A stretch of 64,000 nt of DNA, taken from positions 248,001 to 312,000 of the forward strand of contig CAVQLK010000010.1 in assembly GCA_963713355.1 (NCBI GenBank), given 5' to 3'. The notes beneath the pieces are model-generated. The model saw only the letters and a list, made by a program, of their open reading frames with translations, did no database searches and was not told where the DNA came from. The position numbers were made by a program, and so were the translations under genes. Positions 8,719-17,880 of the stretch are shown here, in pieces. Positions within the stretch are counted from its first letter, which is position 1, and each line of letters opens with the position of its first letter. This stretch comes from FEN-1219 sp963713355. GTDB lineage: Bacteria; Pseudomonadota; Gammaproteobacteria; Steroidobacterales; Rariloculaceae.

Positions 8719-9288
8719 ATGTCAGACGCAAAGCGCAAAGAAGATTGGTCGAAGCCCGCCGCGATGGCGATTCCGAAGGGCGGCTACATCGGCGAGCCGG
8801 AGCGGGGCCGGTACGGCCCGATCTTCCCGAAGTCTCCGGCTTGTTACGGTTTCACGATCATCGCGAAGATCATTCCCGGGCGAGAGGCCGCGATTCGGGA
8901 ACACGGCAAGAAGATCGAGGACGCCGTCGCGGGCGATCCGCATTGCCTGGCAATACTCAAGCTGCACTACCTTCGCTGGGTGCTGTTCGACATCGGTGGC
9001 GCCACGTATTTCATGTACCAAGGAATTTTCGACACTGACTTCGACAAGTACACCGAGGATGCCGTCAGCCTTTTCGGAGCCACGGGCATCGCCACAGTCT
9101 TCGAGAATCTCGAGGGCTTTCCGCTCGATTGGAAGACGAATCCCCCGGCCTTCGTCAAGTTCGTGCGCGAGCATCACTCGCCCAGCTTCTTGGAGTACGG
9201 CGAGTACCCGTTCGTGGGAGCCGAGGAAATCAAGAAGGCGTTAGCACTCAAGGCGTCGTTTGGCCAGATGCTCGATCAGATGCAATGA
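8719..9288 (+). CDS. Uncharacterised protein preceding a DyP peroxidase
   Basis: A 189-residue soluble protein with no signal peptide, membrane helix or cysteine cluster, and no family I recognise. Residues ~45-135 (GFTIIAKIIPGREAAIREHGKKIEDAV..., FDIGGATYFMYQGIFDTDFDKYTEDAVSLF) look like a ferredoxin-like alpha/beta domain. DyP peroxidases are built of such dimeric alpha/beta barrel units, so this may be a related one-domain partner (inference). It lies 15 bp after the reductase, has a good ribosome site (aggaag), and its stop overlaps the next start as ATGA. It is the only fully intact short gene of the cluster. Confidence 0.7.
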   Translation: MSDAKRKEDWSKPAAMAIPKGGYIGEPERGRYGPIFPKSPACYGFTIIAKIIPGREAAIREHGKKIEDAVAGDPHCLAILKLHYLRWVLFDIGGATYFMYQGIFDTDFDKYTEDAVSLFGATGIATVFENLEGFPLDWKTNPPAFVKFVREHHSPSFLEYGEYPFVGAEEIKKALALKASFGQMLDQMQ

Positions 9289-10626
9289 CCGCGGGTGCCG
9301 CCATGCTCGAGCTGAACGACATCCAATACATCGTCTTGGCGCGCGCTCCCGCGCTCACGGGGCGCTACGAGTTCCTATCGTTTCGAAATGCCGCCGCCGG
9401 GCGCAGATGGTTGTCTGCCATGCTCGACCGGGTGCATTCCGTGAAGCACATGCGCGGAGCTCTCGAGGAGGATCAGAGCTGGATCTCACTCGCGTTCACG
9501 TGGGACGGCTTGCGAGCGCTCGGGCTGGATGAGGCCTCGCTCGCGTCGTTTCCCGAGGAGTTCAAGCAAGGGATGGCGAGCCGCGCAGACATCTTGGGCG
9601 ACGCGGGCACGCATCACCCCGACAACTGGGTCGGCGAGCTCGGCCGCGGCAAGGTTCACGCGATCGCCGTCCTGTTCGCTCGCGACGCCGCGGAGCGAGA
9701 GCGCTGTGCCGGCGCGCATCGTGCGCTGATCGAGGATGCCGACGGCGTCGAAGTGCTGTCGTTCCTAGATCTCGACGCGACGCCGCCGTTCGAGTACGCG
9801 CACGATCACTTCGGCTACCGCGACCGGATGTCCCAACCCGTCGTCGAGGGCTCGGGCGACGAGCCGACGCCCGGCTCCGGAGCGCCGCTCAAGCCGGGAG
9901 AGTTCATCCTCGGTTACGCCGACGAGGCCGGTCCGCCCGCGCACTTGCCGCAACCGGCAGAGCTCGTGCGCAACGGCACCTACATGGCTTACCGCCGTTT
10001 GGAAGAGCACGTGGGTCGGTTCCGCGACTTTCTTGCGCGAGCACGGCAAGACGCCCGAGGGCGAAGAGCTGCTCGCCGCGAAGCTCATGGGCCGCTGGCG
10101 CAGCGGCGCTCCGCTCGTCTCACTGTCCCGACAAGGACGATCCCGCGATGGGCGCTGACCCGCAACGCAACAACGACTTCAACTACAAGAACGAGGACCC
10201 GCTCGGCTACGCCGTGCCGCTCGGCTCGCATATGTCGACGCATGAACCCGCGCGACACGGCGGCGAACATGAACCGTCGCCGCATGATCCGGCGCGGCGG
10301 CACCTACGGTACGGCGCTTACCGGAGGGCGCGCCCGACGACGGCGTCGAACGCGGCATCGCCGCATTCGTCATCTGCGGCAGCCTCGTGCGGCAGTTCGA
10401 ATTCGCGCAGAACGTCTGGATCAACGACCGCAATTTCCACGAGCTCGGCAACGAGCGTGACCCGTTCGTCGGCAATCAGGACGGAACGCTCGAGTACAAG
10501 ATTCCGAAGCGCCCGTGCGCAAGAAGATCACCGGCCTGCCCGCCTTCACGACCTGCCGCGGCGGCGAGTACTTCTTCTTGCCCGGGCTTGAACGGGCTGC
10601 GATACCTCGCGGGCCTCGGCGGCTAG
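9285..10626 (+). pseudogene. DyP-type heme peroxidase, broken by several frameshifts
   Basis: Dye-decolourising peroxidases use heme and hydrogen peroxide to oxidise aromatic compounds. The first ~245 residues are in one frame (ELNDIQYIVLARAP... to GRFRDFL). The rest must be pieced together from three frames, with breaks near 10030, 10115, 10230, 10320, 10510 and 10590. The pieces include MRRMNPRDT, the region of the proximal heme histidine (histidine just before it), RQFEFAQNVW, and a C-terminal GGEYFFLPGLNGLRYLA. No signal peptide is present. The start ATG overlaps the previous stop. All visible lesions are one-base shifts with motifs preserved, so sequence error is as likely as decay. Confidence 0.8.
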
Positions 10627-10671
10627 CCAGGCGCCGGCGGATCACACACGTTCGACAAGGACACGCCGCGT

Positions 10672-11691
10672 ATGACTGACATTGAACCGGCTCGCACTTA
10701 CAACCAAGCGCACGTCGCTCGCAAGTACGCACGCGGCAAGCGACGGATCAGCATCTACTGGACGTGGAGCTACGCGTGGGAGGCGAGCCGCGACGTCGCG
10801 GAGATCGACAATCGCTTCTCGACGATGACGCGAGGTTCGCAGAGTCGCGTGGCCGGCGTACGAAGGGCGCGGAATGGGGCGGCGCCAACTTCCTGCAAGG
10901 AATCGCGGGCACGCTGGAGCTGTTCCATCGCTCGGCAGCTGAGCTTTCAACGGGTCGCGGGCGATGTAACCGGCCATCCCGTGGCCGTGTTCCAGCGCGT
11001 GGACCAGGCGGGTTTCGCGTTGCCGATCGACGAGCGGATTCTCGCCGACACCGACACATTGATGGTGTTCGGGCTCGATCACGTGCCGTCGAACCAGACG
11101 GCGTCGGCGGCGGAGATCGAGGCGATCCGCTCCTGGCTCGGGCGCGAGGGCACCTGCTTGCTGCTCGCGCCGCACCACGACGTCGGCTTCACGGACGACG
11201 TCGAGCAGCGGCAGATCGAGTACAGGCATCACCGCGATGCGCTCGTGCCTCGTCAGCAGCGCTTCGGCACCTACACACGCTCGCTGATGAAGGCGCTCGA
11301 GGTTCCGGTGTGGAACGAGTACGGCCTACGGCCGGCGACGATCGCGGGAACGCGCGACATTGCGCCGCTCAAAGCAAACCGGGATCTCGACGAGCTCGGG
11401 CTGCTGAAGGACGTGACGACGTTCAATTTCCATCCGCATCTGCCGCATTACGCGCTGACGACGAAGGACGCCCGGGGGATCCACGTGCTGGCCCGGCAGC
11501 CGATCGACCTCGAGCGGCCGCATCCCTTCACGACGGCTGGGAACACGGAGCTCAACCTGCTGCTCTGGATGCCGCCGCAAGGACAGCGCGCGGGAGACAT
11601 CCTGCTCGTCGACTCGACGCACTTCACGACGCTGTTCGGCGGCACCGAAAGCCTCGCGAGCTTCTGGCGCAACCTCGCGCGCATGCGGTGA
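10672..11691 (+). pseudogene. Uncharacterised protein of the DyP operon, frameshifted in the N-terminal third
   Basis: From about 10940 to the stop the frame is clean and encodes an alpha/beta protein with FQRVAGDVTGHPVAVF, a TLMVFGLDHVPS segment, EIEAIRSWLGREGTCLLLAPHHDVGF and DILLVDSTHFTTLFGGTESL. The first 80 residues (MTDIEPARTYNQAHVARKYARGKRRISIYWTW) are in the same frame, but the stretch between ~10830 and 10935 makes sense only in other frames (VAWPAYEG, then AEWGGANFLQGIAGTLELF), implying at least two compensating indels. The GATase/ThuA-like look of the central part is only an impression; the function is unknown. Its stop overlaps the next GTG start. Confidence 0.6.
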
Positions 11692-12605
11692 GGCGACACC
11701 GCCGCGGTCGCAGCCGCTGCGTGCGCTTGGCTCGCTGCAGGCACGGCGAGGCGCAGAATCGAGGGGTCTACCCGCTCGGGATGAGCGCGACGGCTTCGGG
11801 TGTCGTCGCGGACCCAGGGCTCAGCTACTCGAACCTATTCCTGTTCTATTCGCGTGACCGCGCCGTCGGGCCCGACGGCAACGTGACGGCGACGGGGCAG
11901 AGCTCCGTGCTCATGGACATGAACACGCTCGCGTGGGTCAGCGAGAAACGGGTGTTCGGCGAGGCGAAGTTCTCGATGGCCGCGACGCTGCCGATCGCGA
12001 ACAACGCGCTGAGCTCGGACGTGACGGGACCGATCAGTGGCGGCGGCGGGTTTGCGGATTCCTTCTATCAGCCCGCGATCTTCGGTTGGCACTTCGAGCG
12101 CGCCGACATCAAGGCGGCGTACGGGTTCCTGGCTCCGACGGGAAGTTTCGACGCGGGAGCCAACGACAACGTCGGGTCCGGGTACTGGACCCACGTCCTT
12201 TCGTCCGGCCAAACATTCTTCCCGACGGCCGGCAAGCGGACCGCAATTTCGGCGTTTCAAATGTACGAGTTTCACGGCAGCCAGTCGGGCACGGGCGTTC
12301 GCCCCGGCGACACGCTGAACCTTGATTTCTCGGTGATGCAAACGTTGCCCGAGCGCGGTGCGACGCGAGTCCAAGTTGGCGCCGTCGGCTACGCGGCGTG
12401 GCAAACGTCAGCCAAGGCGGGCCCCGCGGTGACGGCCGCGGAAGCCGCCGCGAGATATCGTGTCAATGCGCTCGGTGTGGCATCGATAGTCGCGTGGCCG
12501 GAGCGCATGGTGACGCTTGGCTTCAAGTACTTTGACGAGTTTTCCAACGAATCGACATTCGAGGGATATTCGTTGCAGATTTCCATAGCGGTCGAGCTCG
12601 ATTAG
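11688..12605 (+). CDS. Outer-membrane MetA-pathway-type (SphA-like) protein with scrambled signal peptide
   Basis: The body resembles the MetA-pathway outer-membrane family encoded near aromatic-degradation genes: PLGMSATASGVVADPGLSYSNLFLFYSRDR, alternating beta-strand patterns, and a C-terminus ending in an amphipathic strand (YSLQISIAVELD). Such proteins are thought to form barrels for substrate uptake. The frame is open from a GTG overlapping the previous stop (GTGA), but the first 25 residues are Arg-rich and unlike a signal. In the +1 frame the same bases read TAAVAAAACAWLAAGTA, a good signal core, so two compensating indels near 11697 and 11750 are likely. The gene ends the operon. Confidence 0.7.
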   Translation: MRRHRRGRSRCVRLARCRHGEAQNRGVYPLGMSATASGVVADPGLSYSNLFLFYSRDRAVGPDGNVTATGQSSVLMDMNTLAWVSEKRVFGEAKFSMAATLPIANNALSSDVTGPISGGGGFADSFYQPAIFGWHFERADIKAAYGFLAPTGSFDAGANDNVGSGYWTHVLSSGQTFFPTAGKRTAISAFQMYEFHGSQSGTGVRPGDTLNLDFSVMQTLPERGATRVQVGAVGYAAWQTSAKAGPAVTAAEAAARYRVNALGVASIVAWPERMVTLGFKYFDEFSNESTFEGYSLQISIAVELD

Positions 12606-12691
12606 CTCGGCGGCGCGTCGCGCCCCGAGCGCGAGTGAGTTGGCACACTGCGTGCATACAGACGGGGGTTTCGACACGGAGGAACTGAACC

Positions 12692-13057
12692 ATGCCAACT
12701 GTTACGGGACATACGAACGCTATCCGCGCCGGCAAGGCGATCGGGACCAATGTCTACGACCTCACAGGCAACAAGATCGGCGAGGTCAAGGACATCGTGC
12801 TCGAGAAGACTTCCAACAACATCTTGTTCGCGGTCGTGAGCTTCGGCGGCGTGCTCGGGATGGGCGAGAAGTACCACCCCGTTCCCTGGAGCGAGCTCGA
12901 CTACGATCCGGACCGCGGCGGCTACACGGTCTCGTTCACGGCCGAGCAGCTGAAGAACGCCCCCGCCGACTCGATCGAGGCGCTGACGAAGGGCGACGGC
13001 CGCACGTTCCGCGATCGCGCGTTCACGCACTACGGCACGAAGCCCTACTGGCACTGA
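12692..13057 (+). CDS. PRC-barrel domain protein
   Basis: A 121-residue protein with a PRC-barrel fold: IGTNVYDLTGNKIGEVKDIVLEKTSNNILFAVVSFGG followed by KYHPVPWSELDYD and FTAEQLKNAP. PRC barrels bind RNA, photosynthetic proteins or other partners. Stand-alone versions like this one are common, often stress-linked, and of unknown role. The ribosome site cggagg precedes the ATG at 12692. It is monocistronic and converges on the histidine kinase gene. Confidence 0.85.
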   Translation: MPTVTGHTNAIRAGKAIGTNVYDLTGNKIGEVKDIVLEKTSNNILFAVVSFGGVLGMGEKYHPVPWSELDYDPDRGGYTVSFTAEQLKNAPADSIEALTKGDGRTFRDRAFTHYGTKPYWH

Positions 13058-13064
13058 CCGTTCG

Positions 13065-13090
13065 GGCGCGCCCGCTGCGGCGGGCGCGCC
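13065..13090. terminator. Strong GC hairpin between convergent genes
   Basis: A perfect 11-bp stem (GGCGCGCCCGC and its complement) with loop TGCG lies 7 bases after the PRC-barrel stop and 20 bases from the kinase stop. It lacks a T-tract on the plus side, so intrinsic termination is uncertain. Confidence 0.4.
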
Positions 13091-13109
13091 GGTCGGCCAT
13101 GACGGGCGC

Positions 13110-15170
13110 CTAGTGGAGGGGGCGATTGAGGAGACTCGCGACCATCTCCACAAGCTTGGCCGGCTCGACTGGTTTCGCGAGGTGCATCTGGTAGCCGGCC
13201 TGAATTGCTTTGACCCGGTCCTCCGCGCGCGCGTATGCGGTCACGGCGATCGCCGGAATGCGGCCTTGCTCGCCATCGAGCTCTCTGACGCGGCGGATCA
13301 ACGTGTAGCCGTCTTCCTTCGGCATGCCGATGTCGCTGAGTAGCACGTCGGGTCGTTCGCGCACGACCCGCTCCATCGCTTCTCCGGCGGAGCCGGCCGT
13401 CGTCACCGTCGCGTCGCAATCTCGCAGCAGACGCTCGATCAAAGAGCGGCCGTCGGGCTCGTCGTCGACGACGAGGATCTTTACGCCACCGAGGTTCACG
13501 TATGGTGAGGGGACTGCGCGCCCCCGAGGCAGCGCACGCGAGGCTTGCTCCGCCGACGCTTCTCCCCGCTCGACGGAATCGTCGCGCGACACCATGACGG
13601 GCAATGCGACGGTGAACGTCGAGCCCTTGCCGCGACCGTCGCTCGTTGCCTCGACGGCGCCGCCGTGCAGCTCGACGAGTTGCTTGACGATCGAGAGGCC
13701 GAGACCGAGGCCGCCATGGCGGCGCGAGGTCGAGGCATCCGCTTGGCGAAAACGTTCGAATACGTGCGGCAGAAACGCTCCATCGATGCCTTCGCCGCTG
13801 TCCGCGACCGTCACCTCGAAGTGGGAGCCCGTCTGCTCGAGCCTGACGGAGACGCGACCGCCCCTCGGCGTGAATTTCACGGCATTGGTCAGCAGGTTCC
13901 AGAACACCTGCTGCAGCCGATGCGCGTCGCCGCTGACTGTGGGCGCCCGCCGCTCGATGGCTGTCTTGAGCTCGACCCCTTTAGCCACCGCGGCCGGTCG
14001 AACCGCATTGATCGCGGCATCGACGACCGCCGCGAGATCCACCTTCCGGATCTCGAGGCGCACTTTGCCGGAGATGATGCCGCTCATGTCGAGTAGGTCC
14101 TCGACGATCTGCGCTTGGGCTCGAGCATTTCGTTCGATGACCTTCAGCCCGTCCCGGATCTCGCTATTGGCTCCGTGGACTTGCCCGAGCACCTGAGACC
14201 AGCCGAGGATTGCGCTTAGCGGCGTGCGAAGCTCGTGGCTCAGCGTCGCGAGGAACTCGTCCTTCATGCGGCCGGAGCGCTCGGCTTCGCTGCGCGCCGC
14301 GCGTTCGGATTGCAGGAGCTGCTCGCGCTCGGTCTCAATGCGCCGCTTATCCGTGATGTCCTTCATCAGCTTCGAGTACCCGAGCAACCGTCCCCGCTCG
14401 TCGCGCACGGTCGTCAGCACGCCCTCGACGAACAGCTGCGTTCCATCCTTACGCACGCGCCAACCGGTGCTGATTGCACGGCCCGTTGAGCGCGCTTCGT
14501 CCATTTCTCGCGAGAGGAGCCCAGCCCCTTCGTCGACAAAGAATCGCGCGGTCGGCTCGCCGACGATTTCCTGCGTCGAATAGCCGAGCAAGTGTTGCGC
14601 GCCGCTATTCCAGCTCGCGACGCGCCCCTCCGTGTCGATCATGAAAATAGCGTAATCGGTGATGTTCTCGATCAGCAGCCGAAAGCGCTGCTCGGCCTCG
14701 CGAATCTCGCGCTGTGCCGCTTCCTGCTGCGCCAGATGCTCGCGCACTTGGTATTGGCGGCGACGCGCCCGCAAGCTCGACCGGATCAGGCTCACGAGCG
14801 TCGACGCTCGAACCGGCCGTTCGATGACGCTGAAGTTACCCCGCGGCACGATCTCGGCCAGCGCGACGGGCTCGCGGCCGGATCGCGACAGTACGATCAC
14901 GGGCAGGTCCGACCAAACCTCCTCGGCACGGAGGCGCTGCATCAGGAGGGCACTGTCGGCGACGAGCGCTTCCTCTCCGATGACCAACGTGCCGGCGCCC
15001 TCGCGCAAGGCGGCGCAGACGGCGGCGACATCCGGCTCAACGCGACAAGCGATTTCCGACGCGTCGAGGAATTTCCTGATGGCGACGCCGTCCGCCGTGG
15101 TCGGCGGCACGACCAGCACGCGCAAATCGTTCGTCGCCTGCTGGGAGCGCGACGTGCCTTCGTCGGGCAT
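13110..15170 (-). CDS. Hybrid sensor histidine kinase with N-terminal pseudo-receiver
   Basis: Domains in order (686 residues): a receiver-like domain at ~15-130, a PAS domain at ~160-285 (FRLLIENITDYAIFMIDTEG), HisKA with LATLSHELRTPL, HATPase with NLLTNAVKFTPRGG, DSGEGI and GLGLGLSIVKQ, and a C-terminal receiver at ~560-680 with DVLLSDIGMP carrying the phospho-acceptor Asp. The N-terminal receiver has LVIGEEAL where Asp should be, so it cannot be phosphorylated in the usual way. There are no membrane helices, so it is cytosolic. The ATG abuts the stop of the upstream KaiC gene, so the two are almost certainly co-transcribed and functionally linked. Confidence 0.9.
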   Translation of the reverse strand: MPDEGTSRSQQATNDLRVLVVPPTTADGVAIRKFLDASEIACRVEPDVAAVCAALREGAGTLVIGEEALVADSALLMQRLRAEEVWSDLPVIVLSRSGREPVALAEIVPRGNFSVIERPVRASTLVSLIRSSLRARRRQYQVREHLAQQEAAQREIREAEQRFRLLIENITDYAIFMIDTEGRVASWNSGAQHLLGYSTQEIVGEPTARFFVDEGAGLLSREMDEARSTGRAISTGWRVRKDGTQLFVEGVLTTVRDERGRLLGYSKLMKDITDKRRIETEREQLLQSERAARSEAERSGRMKDEFLATLSHELRTPLSAILGWSQVLGQVHGANSEIRDGLKVIERNARAQAQIVEDLLDMSGIISGKVRLEIRKVDLAAVVDAAINAVRPAAVAKGVELKTAIERRAPTVSGDAHRLQQVFWNLLTNAVKFTPRGGRVSVRLEQTGSHFEVTVADSGEGIDGAFLPHVFERFRQADASTSRRHGGLGLGLSIVKQLVELHGGAVEATSDGRGKGSTFTVALPVMVSRDDSVERGEASAEQASRALPRGRAVPSPYVNLGGVKILVVDDEPDGRSLIERLLRDCDATVTTAGSAGEAMERVVRERPDVLLSDIGMPKEDGYTLIRRVRELDGEQGRIPAIAVTAYARAEDRVKAIQAGYQMHLAKPVEPAKLVEMVASLLNRPLH

Positions 15171-16670
15171 CTAGGATTTGTCCATTAACTTAGCGGGGCC
15201 GCCGACGAAAGTCGGCACGCCCGTCAGAATTCCGTGGAATTCTTCGAGCGGCTCGCCGATCACGATGCCGCGCGCGCTCATGTCGAGCTCACGGATCGTG
15301 CGCTCGTGATAGCCGTTGCGTTTTTTCACGACCGAGATGGCGCGCCGCACCCAGCCCTTCGACTCGAAGAAGCGGAACAGCACGACGTTGTCCGCGAGGT
15401 AGGTCGTGTCCACGGGCGAGGCCATGTTGCCGACCATTCCCGATTGCGTAACCGTGAGAATCGTCGCGATGCCTCGCTGGCCGAGATACGCCAGCAGCTC
15501 GTGGAGTTGGGCCGTCAGATACTTTTCCTCGGGCATGGCGTTCAGATAGCCGTTCAAGCTGTCGACAATGATCAGCTTCGCGGCGGTGCCGTTCTCGTCT
15601 CGGCCTTCCGCGGCTCGTCGCACGATGTCCGCGAATTCGCCGGACGAGAGCTCGGCTGGGTCGATCCGCTGGATCGTGATCAACCCGTTGCCGAGGCCTT
15701 CCTCGATAGGAATGCCGAGCTTGCGCGAGCGCGAGCGAAACGTGCCGATGTTCTCATCGAACACGAACATCGCGACGCGCTCGCCGCGCGCAGCGGCCGC
15801 CGTGGCGAATTGCGTCGCGACAGTGGACTTGCCGGTGCCTGCGGGACCGAGCATCAGCGTGCTCGTTCCGGCCGGGAGACCGCCGCCGAGCAAGCCGTCG
15901 AGCTGCGCGTTGCCGCTCGCCAGATCGTGCTCGGCGAACTCCGCGGGATGCTCTGCGGCGACCAGGCGCGGAAACACATCGAGGCCGCCGCTGCGAATCG
16001 CGAAATCGTGGTATCCGCCTCGGAACGCTACGCCGCGCATCTTGCTGACGCGCAGCCGACGGCGCTCGGCGCCATATTGGTTCACGAGCTGCTCGAGCAC
16101 GACGACGCCGTGCGCGATGCTTTGCAGGTGATCGTCTTCGGCGCCGCCGGTTTTATCGTCGAGCATCAGCACCGTGCAGTCGCGGTCGCTGAAGAACTGC
16201 TTCAGCGCGAGAATTTGGCGCCGGTAGCGCAGGGCGTTTTGCGCGATTAGGCGCAGCTCCGACAACGAGTCAATGACGAGCCGTTGCGGCCGATGTGTGT
16301 TCGCGGCTGCGATCAACGCCTCGGTCGTCTCGCCGAGCTCGAGCTCGGAAGGGTTGAAGACCGTGATCTGGGAATCCGCGGATAGGTTGTTCTCCGACGG
16401 CACGAGCTCCGCTATGCGCAGCTTCGACAGATCCCAACCGTGGCTGCGCGCGACATTCGAGATTTCTTCTGTGGTTTCCGAAAGCGTTACGTAAAGACAC
16501 GTCTCGCCGGCCGCGATGCCAGCGAGGAGGAATTGCATCGCGAGCGTGGTCTTGCCCGTGCCCGGCGTGCCGGCGATCAGAAACAAGCGATCCCGTGGGA
16601 AGCCGCCGCGCAAGATGTCGTCCAAGCCCGAGACTCCGGTAGCCGCGTGCCGTTCTGCTGCATCCGTCAC
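15171..16670 (-). CDS. KaiC-like double-domain ATPase
   Basis: Two RecA-type KaiC domains in tandem (499 residues), each with a Walker A motif: GTPGTGKTT in the first (~33-41) and GPAGTGKST in the second (~273-281). The acidic motifs VTLSETTEE and FVFDEN follow each Walker A. The C-terminus has VKKRNGYHERTIRELDMSARGIVIG, like the KaiC CII end. Outside cyanobacteria such proteins occur with histidine kinases and act in stress or timing signalling. The start is GTG at 16670. No kaiA or kaiB is nearby. The segment matching the KaiC phosphosites reads DTTYLADN, so autophosphorylation is possible but unproven. Confidence 0.9.
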   Translation of the reverse strand: MTDAAERHAATGVSGLDDILRGGFPRDRLFLIAGTPGTGKTTLAMQFLLAGIAAGETCLYVTLSETTEEISNVARSHGWDLSKLRIAELVPSENNLSADSQITVFNPSELELGETTEALIAAANTHRPQRLVIDSLSELRLIAQNALRYRRQILALKQFFSDRDCTVLMLDDKTGGAEDDHLQSIAHGVVVLEQLVNQYGAERRRLRVSKMRGVAFRGGYHDFAIRSGGLDVFPRLVAAEHPAEFAEHDLASGNAQLDGLLGGGLPAGTSTLMLGPAGTGKSTVATQFATAAAARGERVAMFVFDENIGTFRSRSRKLGIPIEEGLGNGLITIQRIDPAELSSGEFADIVRRAAEGRDENGTAAKLIIVDSLNGYLNAMPEEKYLTAQLHELLAYLGQRGIATILTVTQSGMVGNMASPVDTTYLADNVVLFRFFESKGWVRRAISVVKKRNGYHERTIRELDMSARGIVIGEPLEEFHGILTGVPTFVGGPAKLMDKS

Positions 16671-16903
16671 AATAACGCCCTTGCCCGACCAGCCGCTGTT
16701 GACGCCCCAACTATACTTCCGTCGCTTCTTGGCCGACCAGCTGCTCTTGCGCGCTCAGGGTGCTGCGCCAAAATTTGCCGGCGGCCCGGAACCGCTGTTA
16801 CAAAATTTGGGACGTCGAGAGTTCTTCAGCTGAAGCGGCGCCGGCGTCGGTCGAGACCCCAAGTTGCCGCGACCTGGCGAGCGGACTAGAGTCGCACTCC
16901 TAG

Positions 16904-17707
16904 ATGCGAGGTTCGGCGCCGGTGCACAACGCTAGCGCGATCGGCGTTTTCGACTCCGGCGTCGGAGGCCTCTCGGTTTTGCGGCATATCCGCGCGCAGC
17001 TGCCGAGCGTGCCGCTGCTCTACGTCGCGGACTCGGGCCACGTGCCTTACGGCGACAAGACGCAGGATTACATTCGCGAGCGCTCGCTCGTGCTCACGGA
17101 GTTTCTCGTGCGTCAAGGCGCCGCGGCCGTCGTGATCGCGTGCAACACGGCGACGGCCGCCGCAGCGGCGCCGCTGCGCGCTCGTTTCGATTTTCCGATC
17201 ATCGCCATGGAGCCCGCCGTGAAGCCGGCCGTCAGCGCGACACGCAGCGGCGTCGTCGGTGTGCTCGCGACCGTGGGCACGCTCGAGAGCGCGCGCTTCG
17301 CCGCGTTGCTCGAGCAATACGCCGGCGACGTCGAGATCGTCACGCAGGCGTGCCCCGGATTGGTCGAGCAGGTCGAGGCCGGCGATCTCGAGAGCGCCGC
17401 AACGCGCGAGCTCGTCGCGCGCTATGCGCGATCCCTCGTCGAGCGCGGTGCCGACACGATCGTGCTCGGCTGCACTCATTATCCCTTCCTCAAGCCTCTC
17501 ATCACGAAGCTCGTCGGCCCGGACGTGCAGCTCATCGACACGGGCGAAGCGGTCGCGAGGCAGGTCGTGCGCAGGTTGCCGGAAGCGTTGATCGGGCGCA
17601 TCGACGCGCAACCGACGGAGCGTTTCTGGACGACGGGGAACGGCCGTTCGGCGGCGCGCATCATGAGCCACCTCTGGGGTCGCCTCGTCGACGTTACGCC
17701 GTTGTAA
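16904..17707 (+). CDS. murI: Glutamate racemase MurI
   Basis: MurI converts L-glutamate to D-glutamate for peptidoglycan. The 267-residue protein has the N-terminal FDSGVGGLSVLRHI motif, the two catalytic cysteines in VIACNTATAAA (~residue 85) and VLGCTHYPFLKP (~residue 195), and the conserved DSGHVPYG loop. Length is typical. The ATG at 16904 was chosen as the first start; the family core begins ~10 residues later. The gene is divergent from kaiC across a 233-bp gap in which no clear promoter was recognised. Confidence 0.95.
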   Translation: MRGSAPVHNASAIGVFDSGVGGLSVLRHIRAQLPSVPLLYVADSGHVPYGDKTQDYIRERSLVLTEFLVRQGAAAVVIACNTATAAAAAPLRARFDFPIIAMEPAVKPAVSATRSGVVGVLATVGTLESARFAALLEQYAGDVEIVTQACPGLVEQVEAGDLESAATRELVARYARSLVERGADTIVLGCTHYPFLKPLITKLVGPDVQLIDTGEAVARQVVRRLPEALIGRIDAQPTERFWTTGNGRSAARIMSHLWGRLVDVTPL

Positions 17708-17880
17708 GGTCCAGGTAATGCCGCGACGCAGATCGCCCCGCTAGGCTAAGGCTATCGTCGCGGCGTCGATCGCGCCCGGGGCTGGTATGGCCACATTTCC
17801 GGCAAAGTGCTAGCGTGGATTCAGCTCATTATTCCGAGCTCGAAACAGCCTCACCGTTCCCGATAAAAAGAGGGGGGCCA

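Noticed and set aside
17815..17880. Upstream in-frame ATG of the first GTPase-module gene
   Set aside because: The ATG at 17881 has a much stronger ribosome site and gives a normal N-terminus; the upstream extension has no ribosome site.
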